This document shows, one piece after another, positions 28,788 to 38,368 of a DNA stretch of 64,000 nt; within the stretch, counting starts at the first letter, position 1; the number at the start of each line of letters is the position of its first letter. The notes under the pieces were generated by a model. That model saw only the letters and a list, made by a program, of their open reading frames with translations. It did not search any database and had not been told where the DNA came from. Location: NCBI GenBank assembly GCA_013003715.1, contig JABDIN010000043.1:1-64000 (forward strand), written 5' to 3'. The DNA comes from Desulfobacteraceae bacterium (GTDB lineage: Bacteria > Desulfobacterota > Desulfobacteria > Desulfobacterales > Desulfosarcinaceae). The position numbers and the translations under genes are program-made.

Positions 28788-28789
28788 AC

Positions 28790-29569
28790 ATGAATACCCA
28801 AAAAACCATTGACCATATTGTCCGATGGCTGAAGCAATATTGCACCGGTGCAGGTCTCAACGGATATGTTGTGGGCATCTCCGGGGGGATCGACTCCGCC
28901 GTGACTTCAACATTATGCGCCCGGACACATTTGCCGGTAATCGCCCTGATCATGCCCATTTATCAGCATCCCGACCAGGTTTCGCTGGCGGCGGATCACG
29001 CGGACTGGCTGGCAACAGCGCATACCAATGTACAAAAAGAGCATACGGATCTGTCCGATCCCTTCAGCTCACTGGAGAAAACCCTGCCGGCACCCATCCA
29101 GGATGATCTCACCATGGCGAACACCCGGTCACGTCTGAGAATGCTCGCCTTGTACGCCTTCGCCGGCCACAACCGGATGCTGGTGGCCGGCACCGGCAAT
29201 AAAGTTGAGGATTTCGGCATCGGATTTTACACCAAATACGGTGACGGCGGCGTCGATATCTCACCCATCGCCGACCTGACAAAAACAGAGGTGTATGGAC
29301 TGGGTGAGGCCATGGGAATTCATGAGGGTATACTCAGGGCAGCACCGGCAGATGGTTTATGGGCGGACAACCGCACCGATGAGAGCCAGATCGGCGCTAC
29401 CTATGCCGAACTGGAAGCCGCCATGAGATTTGAGGAAATGGGTGGCAATACGGATCAGCTCGGTGAACGGGAACGCGAAGTTCTGAGCATATACCGGAAG
29501 CTCAATGGTGCGAACAAACACAAGATGCTGCCCATTCCCGTGTGCCGGATTCCGGAGGAGTTCCGATAG
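28790..29569 (+). CDS. nadE: NAD(+) synthetase, ammonia-dependent type
   Basis: Adenylates deamido-NAD and amidates it to NAD. The ATP-pyrophosphatase P-loop is SGGIDSAV (about residue 30-37); NTRSRLRMLALYAFAG and GTGNKVEDFGIGFYTKYGDGGVDI are standard NadE signatures. At 259 residues it lacks the N-terminal nitrilase/glutaminase domain, so it uses free ammonia. It follows the GNAT gene by two bases. cinA (NMN deamidation) earlier in the window also belongs to NAD recycling but is not linked to it. Confidence 0.93.
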   Translation: MNTQKTIDHIVRWLKQYCTGAGLNGYVVGISGGIDSAVTSTLCARTHLPVIALIMPIYQHPDQVSLAADHADWLATAHTNVQKEHTDLSDPFSSLEKTLPAPIQDDLTMANTRSRLRMLALYAFAGHNRMLVAGTGNKVEDFGIGFYTKYGDGGVDISPIADLTKTEVYGLGEAMGIHEGILRAAPADGLWADNRTDESQIGATYAELEAAMRFEEMGGNTDQLGEREREVLSIYRKLNGANKHKMLPIPVCRIPEEFR

Positions 29570-29599
29570 AGGATTCAGGAATAACCACCCATACGAAAA

Positions 29600-31846
29600 T
29601 CACCATTGAACAATAAAAACATTCTTCTGCCCATCAATACCCATTGCTTCACCGGGGTCGATATACTCCTGATTAAACTCAATTTCCCCGTTTTCATTCA
29701 AGTCGATGCTGACACCGTCATTGGTGTAATCTCCGTCGTTATTGTGAATATCACCGATATAGGCGGTGTAATGCTTATCCATGAAGTTGATTTTCCCCTT
29801 GAACTGGGTCCAGGAGTAGTAGGCCAACTGTTTCTTTCTCCACAAGTCGTCTTTGGCGAACACCCACATCCGGTAGCTGCTTTTCAATTGCACCTCGTCG
29901 GCCATTCGATGAAATGGAATATACACGGAGGCCCCGAATACCCCCCTGCCGGTGTTTCGGATGGAATCGCCGTCATCGCTCAGGTCACCGTTCTGATTGA
30001 CATCAACGAACAGGTGCGGGTGCGGCTCTTCGATGCGGTCAAACGCAAAATGGAAATGATTGTTCTCCCGGCTGCCCAGTTGAAATCGGCCATAAAGCTG
30101 GGAATCACCATTGAACTTAGGAATTTTGGTTATGTATCCGGGTCTTTGCGTTGATAACTGCAGGATATGGCGGCGACCGGGATTCACAACCATGGAAGTG
30201 GGTTGAAAACCGTCGGCCTGAATGGAAATTAATTTCGGGATTTTCCCCTGTTTCGACGTATTCGCCGTGGCCGGGGACTGCAGCGCGGTCTCCGGAGCAG
30301 ACGGCGATTTTGATGGTGCGGGTTTGGTCGGTGCGGCGGGTGCCGGTGGCGGGGTCTGTTCGCTCACCATGGTTCCAGCGGCAATGGTTGCCGCCCCCTC
30401 AACAGCGGGCTTGCCCTTAACAGCGGATTCGTCTGAATGGATACCCAGTCTTTCCAGGGCAATCATGCTTTCGTTTTTCACGCGGGGATCCTCGTCGTTC
30501 AAGGATGCTGTCTTGAGCGCCGGTATGGCTGACGTATCACCAATCTCCCCCAGGGATTTGGCAACCGCCTGCCGCACCTGCCAGTTTTTATCGCCGGCAA
30601 GTACCTTCAACAATTCATTGAGGACGTCTTTGTCCCGCACACTGCCGAGTCGCTTTGCCGCTTGAGCACGATCGATGGCCGTCGCATCGGAGGTTAATAA
30701 TAAGATATCGGCCCTGACAAAATCCCCGGCCATGGTCTCCCTGTCCACCTTGTATCCCATTTTTCCAAGTGCTTCGGCGGCCGCCTCCGAAACCTGCCGG
30801 ACATTGCGCATCTCACCGTCTTCGGTCATCTGACTTACCGTGGCCGGGTCCCTCAATGCTGTTTTGAGGGAATCAATTGCCCGGGTATCCCCTATATCCC
30901 CCAATGCCTCTCCGCAGGCGGACCGGACAAATATATTTTCATCCATGAGAAGACATTCGGTGAGTACATCGACACTGGCGGTGGATTGCATTCGTCCCAG
31001 AGACATCGCCGCATTTTTCCGCACCATGAACTCCGCATCCTGTTGCAAGGCCTTGATGAGAGGCGCACCCCCCCGCTCATCCCCGAGGTTACCCAATCCT
31101 TCAGCAGCGCCGGCGCGGACGAAGACATTGGTGTCGGAAATAGCCACAGACAAGGCATCGAAAACCCGCGGATTCCGGGTCCAACCCAAAGCGCCGGCGG
31201 CGGTGCCCCGCTGTGCCGCTTCCGCGGCCGGATCCTGCAACAGGGCCAGATCCTGATCAAGGTTATTGCTGGCCAGACTGGCGCCGGCGCACAGGTCAAC
31301 CTCCATCTGGAACTCCGGGTCCTTGATGGCATTGAGCGCCGCTTCGGCGGTATTCACCACGGCCGGGATGGTCCGGCCATCACGAAACAGAACCCCCTTG
31401 TCGTTCAGAGCCGTTTCCAGTACTGCCTGTGCCTCGACGACTCGCTTCCGTCCAAGAATGGCTGCCGCCTCACACCGGATGAAGATGTTATCATCGCTCA
31501 AGGCGGCCAGTATCGGTTTATAGTCGAATGCCGGTCCGGCGAATTCCAGGCGCATGAGCGCCATTTTTCGATCTATCCACGACCGGCTGGTATCCTCTAA
31601 AACGGATATGTTTTCAGCCATTGCGGTATTCGTTTGGGAGACCGTCACCCCGGGTACCCCTTTGGGGATTTGAAATCGCTGGGCTGATGAGGATGCGGTC
31701 GATGGGCCGGCCGGGCCGAATCCACTATATTGATACAAATAGTATCCGCCGGCAGCACACAGACTGACGATCAACAAGCCCCATAAAATTCCTCGACTAC
31801 TCTTTCCGGATTCGGTATCCTGATCGCTCTTTTCATTTTCTCTCAT
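29600..31846 (-). CDS. Membrane-anchored HEAT-repeat protein with EF-hand-like C-terminal loops
   Basis: About 748 residues. After a short charged N terminus comes one membrane helix (GILWGLLIVSLCAAGGYYLYQY, about 20-42), then PBS-lyase-like HEAT repeats from about 90 to 470 (e.g. RAGAAEGLGNLGDERGGAPLIKAL, RQAVAKSLGEIGDTSAIPALK), a Pro/Ala/Thr linker near 490-540, and a beta-rich C-terminal region. That region holds two Asp-rich loops resembling calcium sites, DVNQNGDLSDDGD and DLNENGEIEFNQEYID. I place the start at ATG 31846 (GGAA eight bases upstream) rather than 31855. The bulk is probably periplasmic. It converges with nadE. Function unknown; HEAT arrays are protein-binding scaffolds. Confidence 0.8.
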   Translation of the reverse strand: MRENEKSDQDTESGKSSRGILWGLLIVSLCAAGGYYLYQYSGFGPAGPSTASSSAQRFQIPKGVPGVTVSQTNTAMAENISVLEDTSRSWIDRKMALMRLEFAGPAFDYKPILAALSDDNIFIRCEAAAILGRKRVVEAQAVLETALNDKGVLFRDGRTIPAVVNTAEAALNAIKDPEFQMEVDLCAGASLASNNLDQDLALLQDPAAEAAQRGTAAGALGWTRNPRVFDALSVAISDTNVFVRAGAAEGLGNLGDERGGAPLIKALQQDAEFMVRKNAAMSLGRMQSTASVDVLTECLLMDENIFVRSACGEALGDIGDTRAIDSLKTALRDPATVSQMTEDGEMRNVRQVSEAAAEALGKMGYKVDRETMAGDFVRADILLLTSDATAIDRAQAAKRLGSVRDKDVLNELLKVLAGDKNWQVRQAVAKSLGEIGDTSAIPALKTASLNDEDPRVKNESMIALERLGIHSDESAVKGKPAVEGAATIAAGTMVSEQTPPPAPAAPTKPAPSKSPSAPETALQSPATANTSKQGKIPKLISIQADGFQPTSMVVNPGRRHILQLSTQRPGYITKIPKFNGDSQLYGRFQLGSRENNHFHFAFDRIEEPHPHLFVDVNQNGDLSDDGDSIRNTGRGVFGASVYIPFHRMADEVQLKSSYRMWVFAKDDLWRKKQLAYYSWTQFKGKINFMDKHYTAYIGDIHNNDGDYTNDGVSIDLNENGEIEFNQEYIDPGEAMGIDGQKNVFIVQW

Positions 31847-32195
31847 GCTTAACATTCCGGTATTGTTTTAAATTTCAAGGAAATGGACATCGGACGGTGT
31901 TTGCTTGGTTTGTCTGAGAAATTATCGTCCGAAAATATAAATAATTCAAATATTTTGTGTAGTTATCAGATACTTTAAAAATATGGGTATGTGTTGATAC
32001 GAAATCATGCGTTAGCCTTGGGTCCTATCCAATATTCTCTTGAAAAGCTGTATTTACCATATTATTCAGTATTGAATAAACAGTTAATATCAATCAGTTC
32101 AATCGATGAGTGACGACGTAACACCAAAAGTCCTGCACCGTTATATCGTCGGTAATAAAACTGGAAATCAAATCACAGCTCCGGATGGAGAACGA
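31847..32195. other. AT-rich divergent intergenic region with the second copy of the dispersed repeat
   Basis: This lies between the HEAT-repeat gene (minus) and rapA (plus). At 31964-32000 it carries a 37-base relative, in inverse orientation, of the motif at 24432-24467. The remaining sequence is AT-rich and probably holds both promoters; no clear hexamer pair was identified. Confidence 0.5.
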
Positions 32196-35036
32196 ATGCC
32201 CCGATTTGTACCCGGACAAAGATGGATCAGTGAAACGGAACCAGAGCTGGGTCTTGGCATGGTTCTGCGCGTGGAGCCCCGCCGGGTTGAAATTGCATTC
32301 CCGGCTGCTGACATTACCAGACAATATGCAGCGGCTGCCGCACCGATCAAACGGGTCAAATTTCAGGCCGGTGATTTGATTAACGGCCGGGACGAGCAGT
32401 CCTTCAATGTGAGATCCATATCCGAGATCGACGGACTCATCTATTACCATGGGGATGGCTGTGATCTGCCGGAAAGCTCCCTCAGCGACACCATCAGTTT
32501 CAATACCCCTGAGATGCGGTTGATCAATGGGCACCTGGACCCGTCAATGGTTTTTGACCTGCGTTACAAAACGCTGGTTCATCAATGGGAATATAAAAAA
32601 TCCCCCATTCGCGGTTTTATGGGCGGCCGGGTCGAGCTGCTGCCGCATCAGTTTTTCATCGCTCACGAAGTATGTTCACGCCAGGCCCCGCGGGTGTTAT
32701 TGGCCGATGAGGTCGGATTGGGAAAAACCATTGAGGCCTGTCTCATTATCCACCGCCTCCTGTGTTCGGGCATGATCAGCCGGGTACTGATTCTCGTTCC
32801 CGAAACTTTGGTCCACCAATGGTTTGTGGAATTATTGCGCAAGTTCAATCTCCTGTTTGACATCGTTGACGATAAATATCGGGAAAGCGTCGATCAAGGC
32901 ACTCCGGGCGCCAATCCTTTCGAACAGACCCAAATGGTATTGTGCAATATCAATGAGATCGCCAATTCAAAAGAGCTGTTTCATCACATGATCTCAACGG
33001 ATTGGGATCTCCTGGTGGTGGATGAGGCACATCACCTCACAGCAGGCAGGCCTTCCCATGAACTCGTTGCTAAATTGGGGACCGCCATAAAAAGCGTATT
33101 ACTGCTCACTGCCACACCCGAACAGTTGGGACAGGAGAGTCATTTCGCACGGCTTAAAATTCTGGACCCGGACCGGTATCACGAATTTGAAACTTTTTTG
33201 AAGACCGCCGGCCACTACCAGCAAATTGCCGGTATCGCGGATAAACTGATGCAACGAAAAAAGCTGAATCCCGCTGAATCGCGATATCTTCGGGAACGAT
33301 ACCCGGAATTATCGTTAGATCCGGATCCGCAATCGCCACCATCGGTATCTCAAGCCCATGCGGACCCGGCCGCCTTGACATCCAGGCTCCTCGACCGCCA
33401 CGGCATTGGCCGGGTCATGTTTCGCAATACCCGCAAGGTGATCCGGGGATTTCCCAAACGGCAGGTCCATCTTGTGCCCCTGCATCCAGATGGTAATCCT
33501 GTGGTCGGTTCAATTAATATCCGTACCAAACGGGTCGCCGGGGATGCCGACCTTGGGGGAATGGATGGATATCCAACAACTGCTGGCGATGGCATTGTCC
33601 CGAAGGTGAAATGGCTTGCGGCTCTCCTGCGGCGCTCCCATGAGGAAAAATACCTTCTGATCTGCCGGCAGCGGGAAATGGTCGACGAGATTGACACCCA
33701 ACTCAAAAAAATCATTCATATCCATTCAGCGGTTTTTCATGAAGACTTGTCTTTAATACAACGGGATAGAAATGCCGCATGGTTTTCCGAATCAGACGGC
33801 GCTAAAATTCTCATCTGCTCTGAAATCGGCAGCGAGGGACGTAACTTCCAATTCGCCCGGCACCTGATCCTGTTTGACCTGCCGACCGATCCGGAAGTAT
33901 TGGAACAACGTATCGGACGATTGGACCGGATCGGGCAACGGTACACCATTCAAATACATATCCCTTATATGACGGACAGTCCCGAAGAGACGATGGTCCG
34001 GTGGTATCACGAGGGGCTGAACGCATTCGAATCCCAATTACCGGGCGGCAATATGTTTCTCGCGAAATTTGGCGAAAAAGTCAACCGGATCGCCCTGGAC
34101 CATCAACAACCGGGCCGGGATGCCTCACTGGAGACACTCATCACGGATACGCGTGATTATCGGTCATCCGTGTTGAAAAAACTGGGCCAAGGTCGTGACC
34201 GATTGTTGGAATTGTCCTCGTTGATTCCGGATATCGCCGCCGGCATCATCCGCCGGCTTAGGGAGTCCGATGCCGGAAAATCCCTTGAGGCGCTCATGAT
34301 GGAAATCTGGGATTTTTACGGGATCAAAGCCGATGAGCAGGGTGGGCGCACGTATCGGCTTGAATCCGGGAGCCGGTTTGATGAGGCTTTTCCCTGCTAC
34401 AGCGACGCCATGCTGGTCACCTTTGATCGTCAGGCATCCATGGTTCGGGAAAACATCCGGTTTTTATCCTGGGATCACCCCATGGTAACCGGTGCGATGG
34501 AACTTTTGCTGGGATCTGAAACCGGCAACGCCAGTGCCGCTGTGCTTCAAAACGATGATTTTCAAGGGCTACTGATCGAAGCCGTCTTCGTCCTGGAAAC
34601 CATCGCCCCCCTGTCGCTCCACCTCGACAGATACCTGCCGCCCACCCCTATCCGGATGGTCATAAACCATTTGTCCGAGGACTGCACATCGGCGTATCCG
34701 CAGGATTGGCTGAACGCACATACAGCCCCTGTATTTTCAAATAAATATGTGGAAAATATCGGCACCCTTTCCTCACAAATTTCCACGATGCTGCAGGCCG
34801 GACGGCAGAAGGCGCAAAAAACAACCGGCGACACAATAAAAAAAATCCTCGACAGGGTCACCTCCGATCTGAACGGTGAAATCGAGCGTCTGGTGGAGCT
34901 GCGGAAGATCAATCCGGACATACGCGAATCGGAAATCCTGATGTGGCAATCACACCTTGAGCGAACATGTGCTTATATTGGGAAAGCCCGTCTGCGATTG
35001 GACGCCGTTCGCCTCATCATCGGTGAAGAATCTTAA
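32196..35036 (+). CDS. rapA: RNA polymerase-associated SNF2/Swi2 ATPase RapA
   Basis: 946 residues, matching E. coli RapA (968) in order and length. N-terminal GQRWISETEPELGLGMV tracks the E. coli start almost residue for residue. The helicase core has motif I LLADEVGLGKTIEA (near 168-182), the DEAH box VVDEAHHL (near 274) and LLTATPEQLG; the second lobe has CSEIGSEGRNFQFA and QRIGRLDRIGQ. RapA recycles RNA polymerase after transcription. I chose ATG 32196 because GGAG lies six bases upstream and it matches the E. coli start; the frame extends 30 codons further to 32106 without family support. It is followed by a CoA-transferase gene 37 bases on. Confidence 0.95.
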   Translation: MPRFVPGQRWISETEPELGLGMVLRVEPRRVEIAFPAADITRQYAAAAAPIKRVKFQAGDLINGRDEQSFNVRSISEIDGLIYYHGDGCDLPESSLSDTISFNTPEMRLINGHLDPSMVFDLRYKTLVHQWEYKKSPIRGFMGGRVELLPHQFFIAHEVCSRQAPRVLLADEVGLGKTIEACLIIHRLLCSGMISRVLILVPETLVHQWFVELLRKFNLLFDIVDDKYRESVDQGTPGANPFEQTQMVLCNINEIANSKELFHHMISTDWDLLVVDEAHHLTAGRPSHELVAKLGTAIKSVLLLTATPEQLGQESHFARLKILDPDRYHEFETFLKTAGHYQQIAGIADKLMQRKKLNPAESRYLRERYPELSLDPDPQSPPSVSQAHADPAALTSRLLDRHGIGRVMFRNTRKVIRGFPKRQVHLVPLHPDGNPVVGSINIRTKRVAGDADLGGMDGYPTTAGDGIVPKVKWLAALLRRSHEEKYLLICRQREMVDEIDTQLKKIIHIHSAVFHEDLSLIQRDRNAAWFSESDGAKILICSEIGSEGRNFQFARHLILFDLPTDPEVLEQRIGRLDRIGQRYTIQIHIPYMTDSPEETMVRWYHEGLNAFESQLPGGNMFLAKFGEKVNRIALDHQQPGRDASLETLITDTRDYRSSVLKKLGQGRDRLLELSSLIPDIAAGIIRRLRESDAGKSLEALMMEIWDFYGIKADEQGGRTYRLESGSRFDEAFPCYSDAMLVTFDRQASMVRENIRFLSWDHPMVTGAMELLLGSETGNASAAVLQNDDFQGLLIEAVFVLETIAPLSLHLDRYLPPTPIRMVINHLSEDCTSAYPQDWLNAHTAPVFSNKYVENIGTLSSQISTMLQAGRQKAQKTTGDTIKKILDRVTSDLNGEIERLVELRKINPDIRESEILMWQSHLERTCAYIGKARLRLDAVRLIIGEES

Positions 35037-35073
35037 GCCAGTAAGTTGAAACGTATGCACCAGGAGAAATGAA

Positions 35074-36435
35074 ATGAAAAAAATCAAGAACCCGGAAGAG
35101 GTCATCAACCCGTCGGTTATCAAACCCGGCAGCCGAATATATGCGGCCGGCAATGCCGCCACCCCGCAGCGGCTCCTGTCCGCCCTGGCGGCTGACGACG
35201 ACATCGAGCAGGTGGAATTGCTCGGCGTGCTGTTGTTGGGGGATATCGAGGCTCTTTTTTCCGAAGCGAGCTGTCGGCGTATCACGCACCGAGTCATCTT
35301 TAACGGTCCGGCTTCGCGGGCGGCCACCAACCAGGATCGCGCCAAATACCAATTGATGCACCTGTCTGATATACCACGGCAATTGCGGAGCTATCTGCAG
35401 CCGGACCTGGCGTTTTTGACGGTCAGTGGGCCGGACAACGGCGGCAACTTCAGCCTGGGTACAACGGTGGAGGCGGTGCTGGCGGCGGTGGAAACGGTCA
35501 AGCGCGCCGGTGGTGTGGTGATTGCGGAACGAAATGCCCGAATGCCGTTTGTATTGGGTGGCACTATTCCTGGGGACATGATCGATTACCTGGTGGACAC
35601 CGACTATCCATTGCCCGTGAGTCCGATAAAATCGCCTGACGAAGCAGCCCGGCGTATCGGCCAGATTATTGCCCGGCACTACATTCAAGACGGCACCACT
35701 CTGCAATACGGCATCGGTCAGGTCCCCGAAGCCGTCACCGACGCCATCCTGGCGAAAGGGGTCAAGGATCTGGGGATACATACCGAATTGTTTGCCGATG
35801 CCATGCAACGTCTGGTGGAAGTCGGTGTCGTCTCAAACCGCCACACGTTTACCCACACCAATTTCGCCATGTCCTCCATCTTCCTGGCCGGCGACCAGGA
35901 AGGTTACGACTGGCTGGATTATAATTCATCGGTGCAAAGCCGGCCCTGCGACTACACCAACCACATCCTCAACATCGCCCGCCAGCCCCGCATGGTGGCC
36001 ATTAACGGTGCCATCGGTGTGGACCTGCACGGCAACATCTGGGCGGACTCCCTGCAAGCCCGCAAGATTTTCAGCGGGGTGGGTGGTCAGTCGGATTTTC
36101 TGCGCGGCGCCGCCCTGTCGCCCGGTGGGGTACCGATCATTGCGTTAAAATCCACCACATCCGATGGCGCCAGCAAAATCGTCGACAAATGCCCGGAAGG
36201 AATTACCACCACAGCCATTGCCGCCGACCAGGTGGTGATTGTTACCGAACACGGCGCATTCGATCCAAGGGGGCTTGCCTTTTCCGAACGGGCGGTGGGT
36301 ATCGCGCATCTGGCCGAACCTGAAATACGGGAACAATTGTTGAAGGAAATTTATGACAGCCCCGAGTTCCATCACCCGGCCAAAGCACTGAAGGATGGTG
36401 TTCCCAAGGGGATAACGCCCTACGAAACGTCATAA
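35074..36435 (+). CDS. Acetyl-CoA hydrolase/transferase family protein (4-hydroxybutyrate CoA-transferase-like)
   Basis: 453 residues of the Cat1/4-hydroxybutyrate CoA-transferase family, which exchange CoA between acetyl-CoA and short-chain acids or hydrolyse acyl-CoA. The catalytic glutamate is probably Glu238 in LGIHTELFADAM; GVGGQSDFLRGA is the CoA-binding glycine-rich loop, followed by TEHGAFDPRGLAFSERA. AGGAG precedes the ATG. Cytoplasmic. It sits between rapA and the convergent gerW-type operon. The acyl acceptor cannot be told from sequence. Confidence 0.9.
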   Translation: MKKIKNPEEVINPSVIKPGSRIYAAGNAATPQRLLSALAADDDIEQVELLGVLLLGDIEALFSEASCRRITHRVIFNGPASRAATNQDRAKYQLMHLSDIPRQLRSYLQPDLAFLTVSGPDNGGNFSLGTTVEAVLAAVETVKRAGGVVIAERNARMPFVLGGTIPGDMIDYLVDTDYPLPVSPIKSPDEAARRIGQIIARHYIQDGTTLQYGIGQVPEAVTDAILAKGVKDLGIHTELFADAMQRLVEVGVVSNRHTFTHTNFAMSSIFLAGDQEGYDWLDYNSSVQSRPCDYTNHILNIARQPRMVAINGAIGVDLHGNIWADSLQARKIFSGVGGQSDFLRGAALSPGGVPIIALKSTTSDGASKIVDKCPEGITTTAIAADQVVIVTEHGAFDPRGLAFSERAVGIAHLAEPEIREQLLKEIYDSPEFHHPAKALKDGVPKGITPYETS

Positions 36436-36455
36436 CAATTATGCTATATCAATGC

Positions 36456-36842
36456 TCATTTTCCCTGGCAATGGGATTTGGCCATATCGATCAGGTCGGG
36501 AACCTTATCGAAAACCTTGTCCAGAGCGTTCTTTTTATCGGGAATACCCTCCACACGGACGTCGTTCTCACCAAAAATGATAACCCCAACCGGCCGTACC
36601 TTGGCACCGCCCCCGGCCCCACCGCCGATGCCCTTACCGTTGTCACACCGGTTTTTTCGCTTACCGTGCGGACCATCCCCTTCTCCCTCACCACCACCGC
36701 CACCAAAACCAACGCTGACCCGGGTAAGGGGTACGATTTTATGTGCCCCGAGTTGTACCGTTTTTCCCACCACCACTTCACTTCGGGTCACCTCTGTCAA
36801 ATTCTCCATGAGTTCCTTCATGATGTCGATCACATGTTCCAT
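36456..36842 (-). CDS. GerW/YtfJ family protein, copy 1
   Basis: 128 residues with the family's distinct layout: a short helical N terminus (MEHVIDIMKELMENL), VVVGKTVQLGAHKIVPLTRVSVGFG, a Gly/Glu-rich loop, GIGGGAGGGAKVRPVGVIIFG and a C-terminal helix. In Bacillus YtfJ/GerW is needed for spore germination, but homologues are common in non-sporulating bacteria, where the role is unknown. GGGGAGG precedes the ATG. It ends the minus-strand operon begun by the ECF sigma factor at 38940; a second copy lies 61 bases upstream. Confidence 0.88.
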   Translation of the reverse strand: MEHVIDIMKELMENLTEVTRSEVVVGKTVQLGAHKIVPLTRVSVGFGGGGGEGEGDGPHGKRKNRCDNGKGIGGGAGGGAKVRPVGVIIFGENDVRVEGIPDKKNALDKVFDKVPDLIDMAKSHCQGK

Positions 36843-36903
36843 CTTTTCCTCCCCTGTTTACAACGCGCCGATAGAATACCGGCGGGTCGCGAAAGAAATC
36901 AAT

Positions 36904-37203
36904 TTATCTTCCAAATGTTTTAATACTGATATCATCACCATCGGCTATGATCACCGCCACCGGTGTGGCTTTGGCGCTACCCCCGACACCCCCGCCGATG
37001 CCCTTACCGCTGGAACCTGAAGGATCGTCAGTCTCCAGGTGCTCGCCGCTGCCACCACCCCCGCCGAAGGCCAGGGAGAATTCGCATAGCGGCAGTACCT
37101 GCCGGTCATCCTCCGATACCGGCTGGGCCGCTACCACGTTGCCTCGTGCCAGATTTTTTAAGTGCTCACCAATCATGGATATAATCGTTTTTACCTCTTG
37201 CAT
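36904..37203 (-). CDS. GerW/YtfJ family protein, copy 2 (short)
   Basis: 99-residue relative of the preceding protein: MQEVKTIISMIGEHLKNLARGNVVAAQPV, then QVLPLCEFSLAFGGGGG and GKGIGGGVGGSAKATPVAVIIADGDD. It lacks the C-terminal helix of copy 1 and its first strand differs, suggesting divergence after duplication. AGGAGG lies seven bases before the ATG. It sits 21 bases downstream of the DUF2953 gene, the same pairing as Bacillus ytfI-ytfJ. Confidence 0.85.
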   Translation of the reverse strand: MQEVKTIISMIGEHLKNLARGNVVAAQPVSEDDRQVLPLCEFSLAFGGGGGSGEHLETDDPSGSSGKGIGGGVGGSAKATPVAVIIADGDDISIKTFGR

Positions 37204-37224
37204 ATGATCCTCCTAAATATTAAA

Positions 37225-37863
37225 TTATGCGCGTGCTGTATTTTTAGGGAAACTACGCCACATAAGACGGATTTCCCGTTTCAATAAAAACTGCAGGGCG
37301 ATCAGAATCAAATAGCCGGGGACTACTCGAATACGGAGATGAAACCTCAGGTCAACGATTTCCTCGTCGTACCGGCTGGTCAAGGCCCAGGTGAAATTTT
37401 CCGTAAAACGTGCTGTCTGTTGGCGGAGGAGATTGGCCATGAAGTGGACCGCGGCTGTATGTTCCGGATCATCCAATCCGATCTGACCCTTGATGTGACC
37501 CCTGGGTCCGCAAGCTCTGATGAATCTTGTCAGGATGGAAAGCAATAAGCCGAAATTACCCGCTCCCCATTGAAAAACCACCCGGGGCTGCTTGCGTGGG
37601 GTCGACGGTTTCCGGTCACGCTTTTTCCTGTTTTGAGCCCCTACCCGCAACCACCAGATTGGAAAACTGAGGAAATAGAGGCAGGAGGATTCCCCCAAAG
37701 CGCCCTTCAGACTCAGAACACCCATCCCCCAATCCACGCACCAGCCATAATCCCATCCCCCTTGATCCTGGAAGAAACCGCGGGTCGATATCCTCACCGG
37801 TACAACCATCAGGACTACTAATCCACCTCCCAGGAGATAACAGATCCAGATCAAAAAAGTCAT
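37225..37863 (-). CDS. DUF2953 (YtfI-like) membrane-associated protein
   Basis: 212 residues. A hydrophobic N-terminal segment (TFLIWICYLLGGGLVVLMVVPV) is followed by a soluble region with beta strands, a basic linker (RKKRDRKPSTPRKQPR) and the DUF2953 signature region GQIGLDDPEHTAAVHFM, then a hydrophobic stretch near the C terminus (PGYLILIALQFLL). In Firmicutes this family precedes ytfJ/gerW, and the pairing is kept here. ATG 37863 with AGGTG six bases upstream is a better start than the GTG at 37872. Function unknown. Confidence 0.8.
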   Translation of the reverse strand: MTFLIWICYLLGGGLVVLMVVPVRISTRGFFQDQGGWDYGWCVDWGMGVLSLKGALGESSCLYFLSFPIWWLRVGAQNRKKRDRKPSTPRKQPRVVFQWGAGNFGLLLSILTRFIRACGPRGHIKGQIGLDDPEHTAAVHFMANLLRQQTARFTENFTWALTSRYDEEIVDLRFHLRIRVVPGYLILIALQFLLKREIRLMWRSFPKNTARA

Positions 37864-37873
37864 AACGAACACC

Positions 37874-38368
37874 TCATGTTATCGTTGACCACAATTTCGA
37901 AAGGGTTGATTTCAACAGTCGCCTGCGCATCCCCCCCACCTTTCCCAACCTTTTGGATACCGGGTCACGCAAGGGGCCCAGGGAATAGCCCGCAGACTGA
38001 ATGCCGGACGCCTTTACCACACCGCTGCCGGTGGACATTGCGTTCAGAGCAAATCCGGGCCAACGCAGACTCCACCCGAACCCCCTGAGGATTCCCCTGA
38101 TAGATGAAGAGGCCGAAGAAGGTTTGGTGTCCGCCTGGCTTGAGTCCGGCTCGGCAGCCATTGGCAGTCGGGCCAGAATTTGATCCGTTAGTCCCGAAGG
38201 CGGCGTATCCGGTGGTAAAGCACCTAAAATCGCCCGCATCTTCATCGCTTCCCGAAAAGGCTCGGCCATCCCCGGCTGAAACAGCGTCATCTCCAGTTTT
38301 CTGGCCGCAGCCCCCTGAAGCTGACCGGCAAGATAATCCTCGATATGTTCCGGGTGTATTTGACTCAT
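37874..38368 (-). CDS. Putative anti-sigma factor
   Basis: 164 residues, overlapping the sigma gene by four bases (ATGA), the usual arrangement for a cognate anti-sigma factor. The N-terminal 70 residues (HPEHIEDYLAGQLQGAAARKLEMTLF) resemble an anti-sigma helical domain, but the His-x3-Cys-x2-Cys zinc motif of ZAS proteins is absent. A Ser-rich linker follows, then a basic C-terminal tail (MRRRLLKSTLSKLWSTIT). No clear transmembrane helix is seen, so it may be a cytoplasmic regulator. Assigned mainly from context. Confidence 0.6.
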   Translation of the reverse strand: MSQIHPEHIEDYLAGQLQGAAARKLEMTLFQPGMAEPFREAMKMRAILGALPPDTPPSGLTDQILARLPMAAEPDSSQADTKPSSASSSIRGILRGFGWSLRWPGFALNAMSTGSGVVKASGIQSAGYSLGPLRDPVSKRLGKVGGMRRRLLKSTLSKLWSTIT

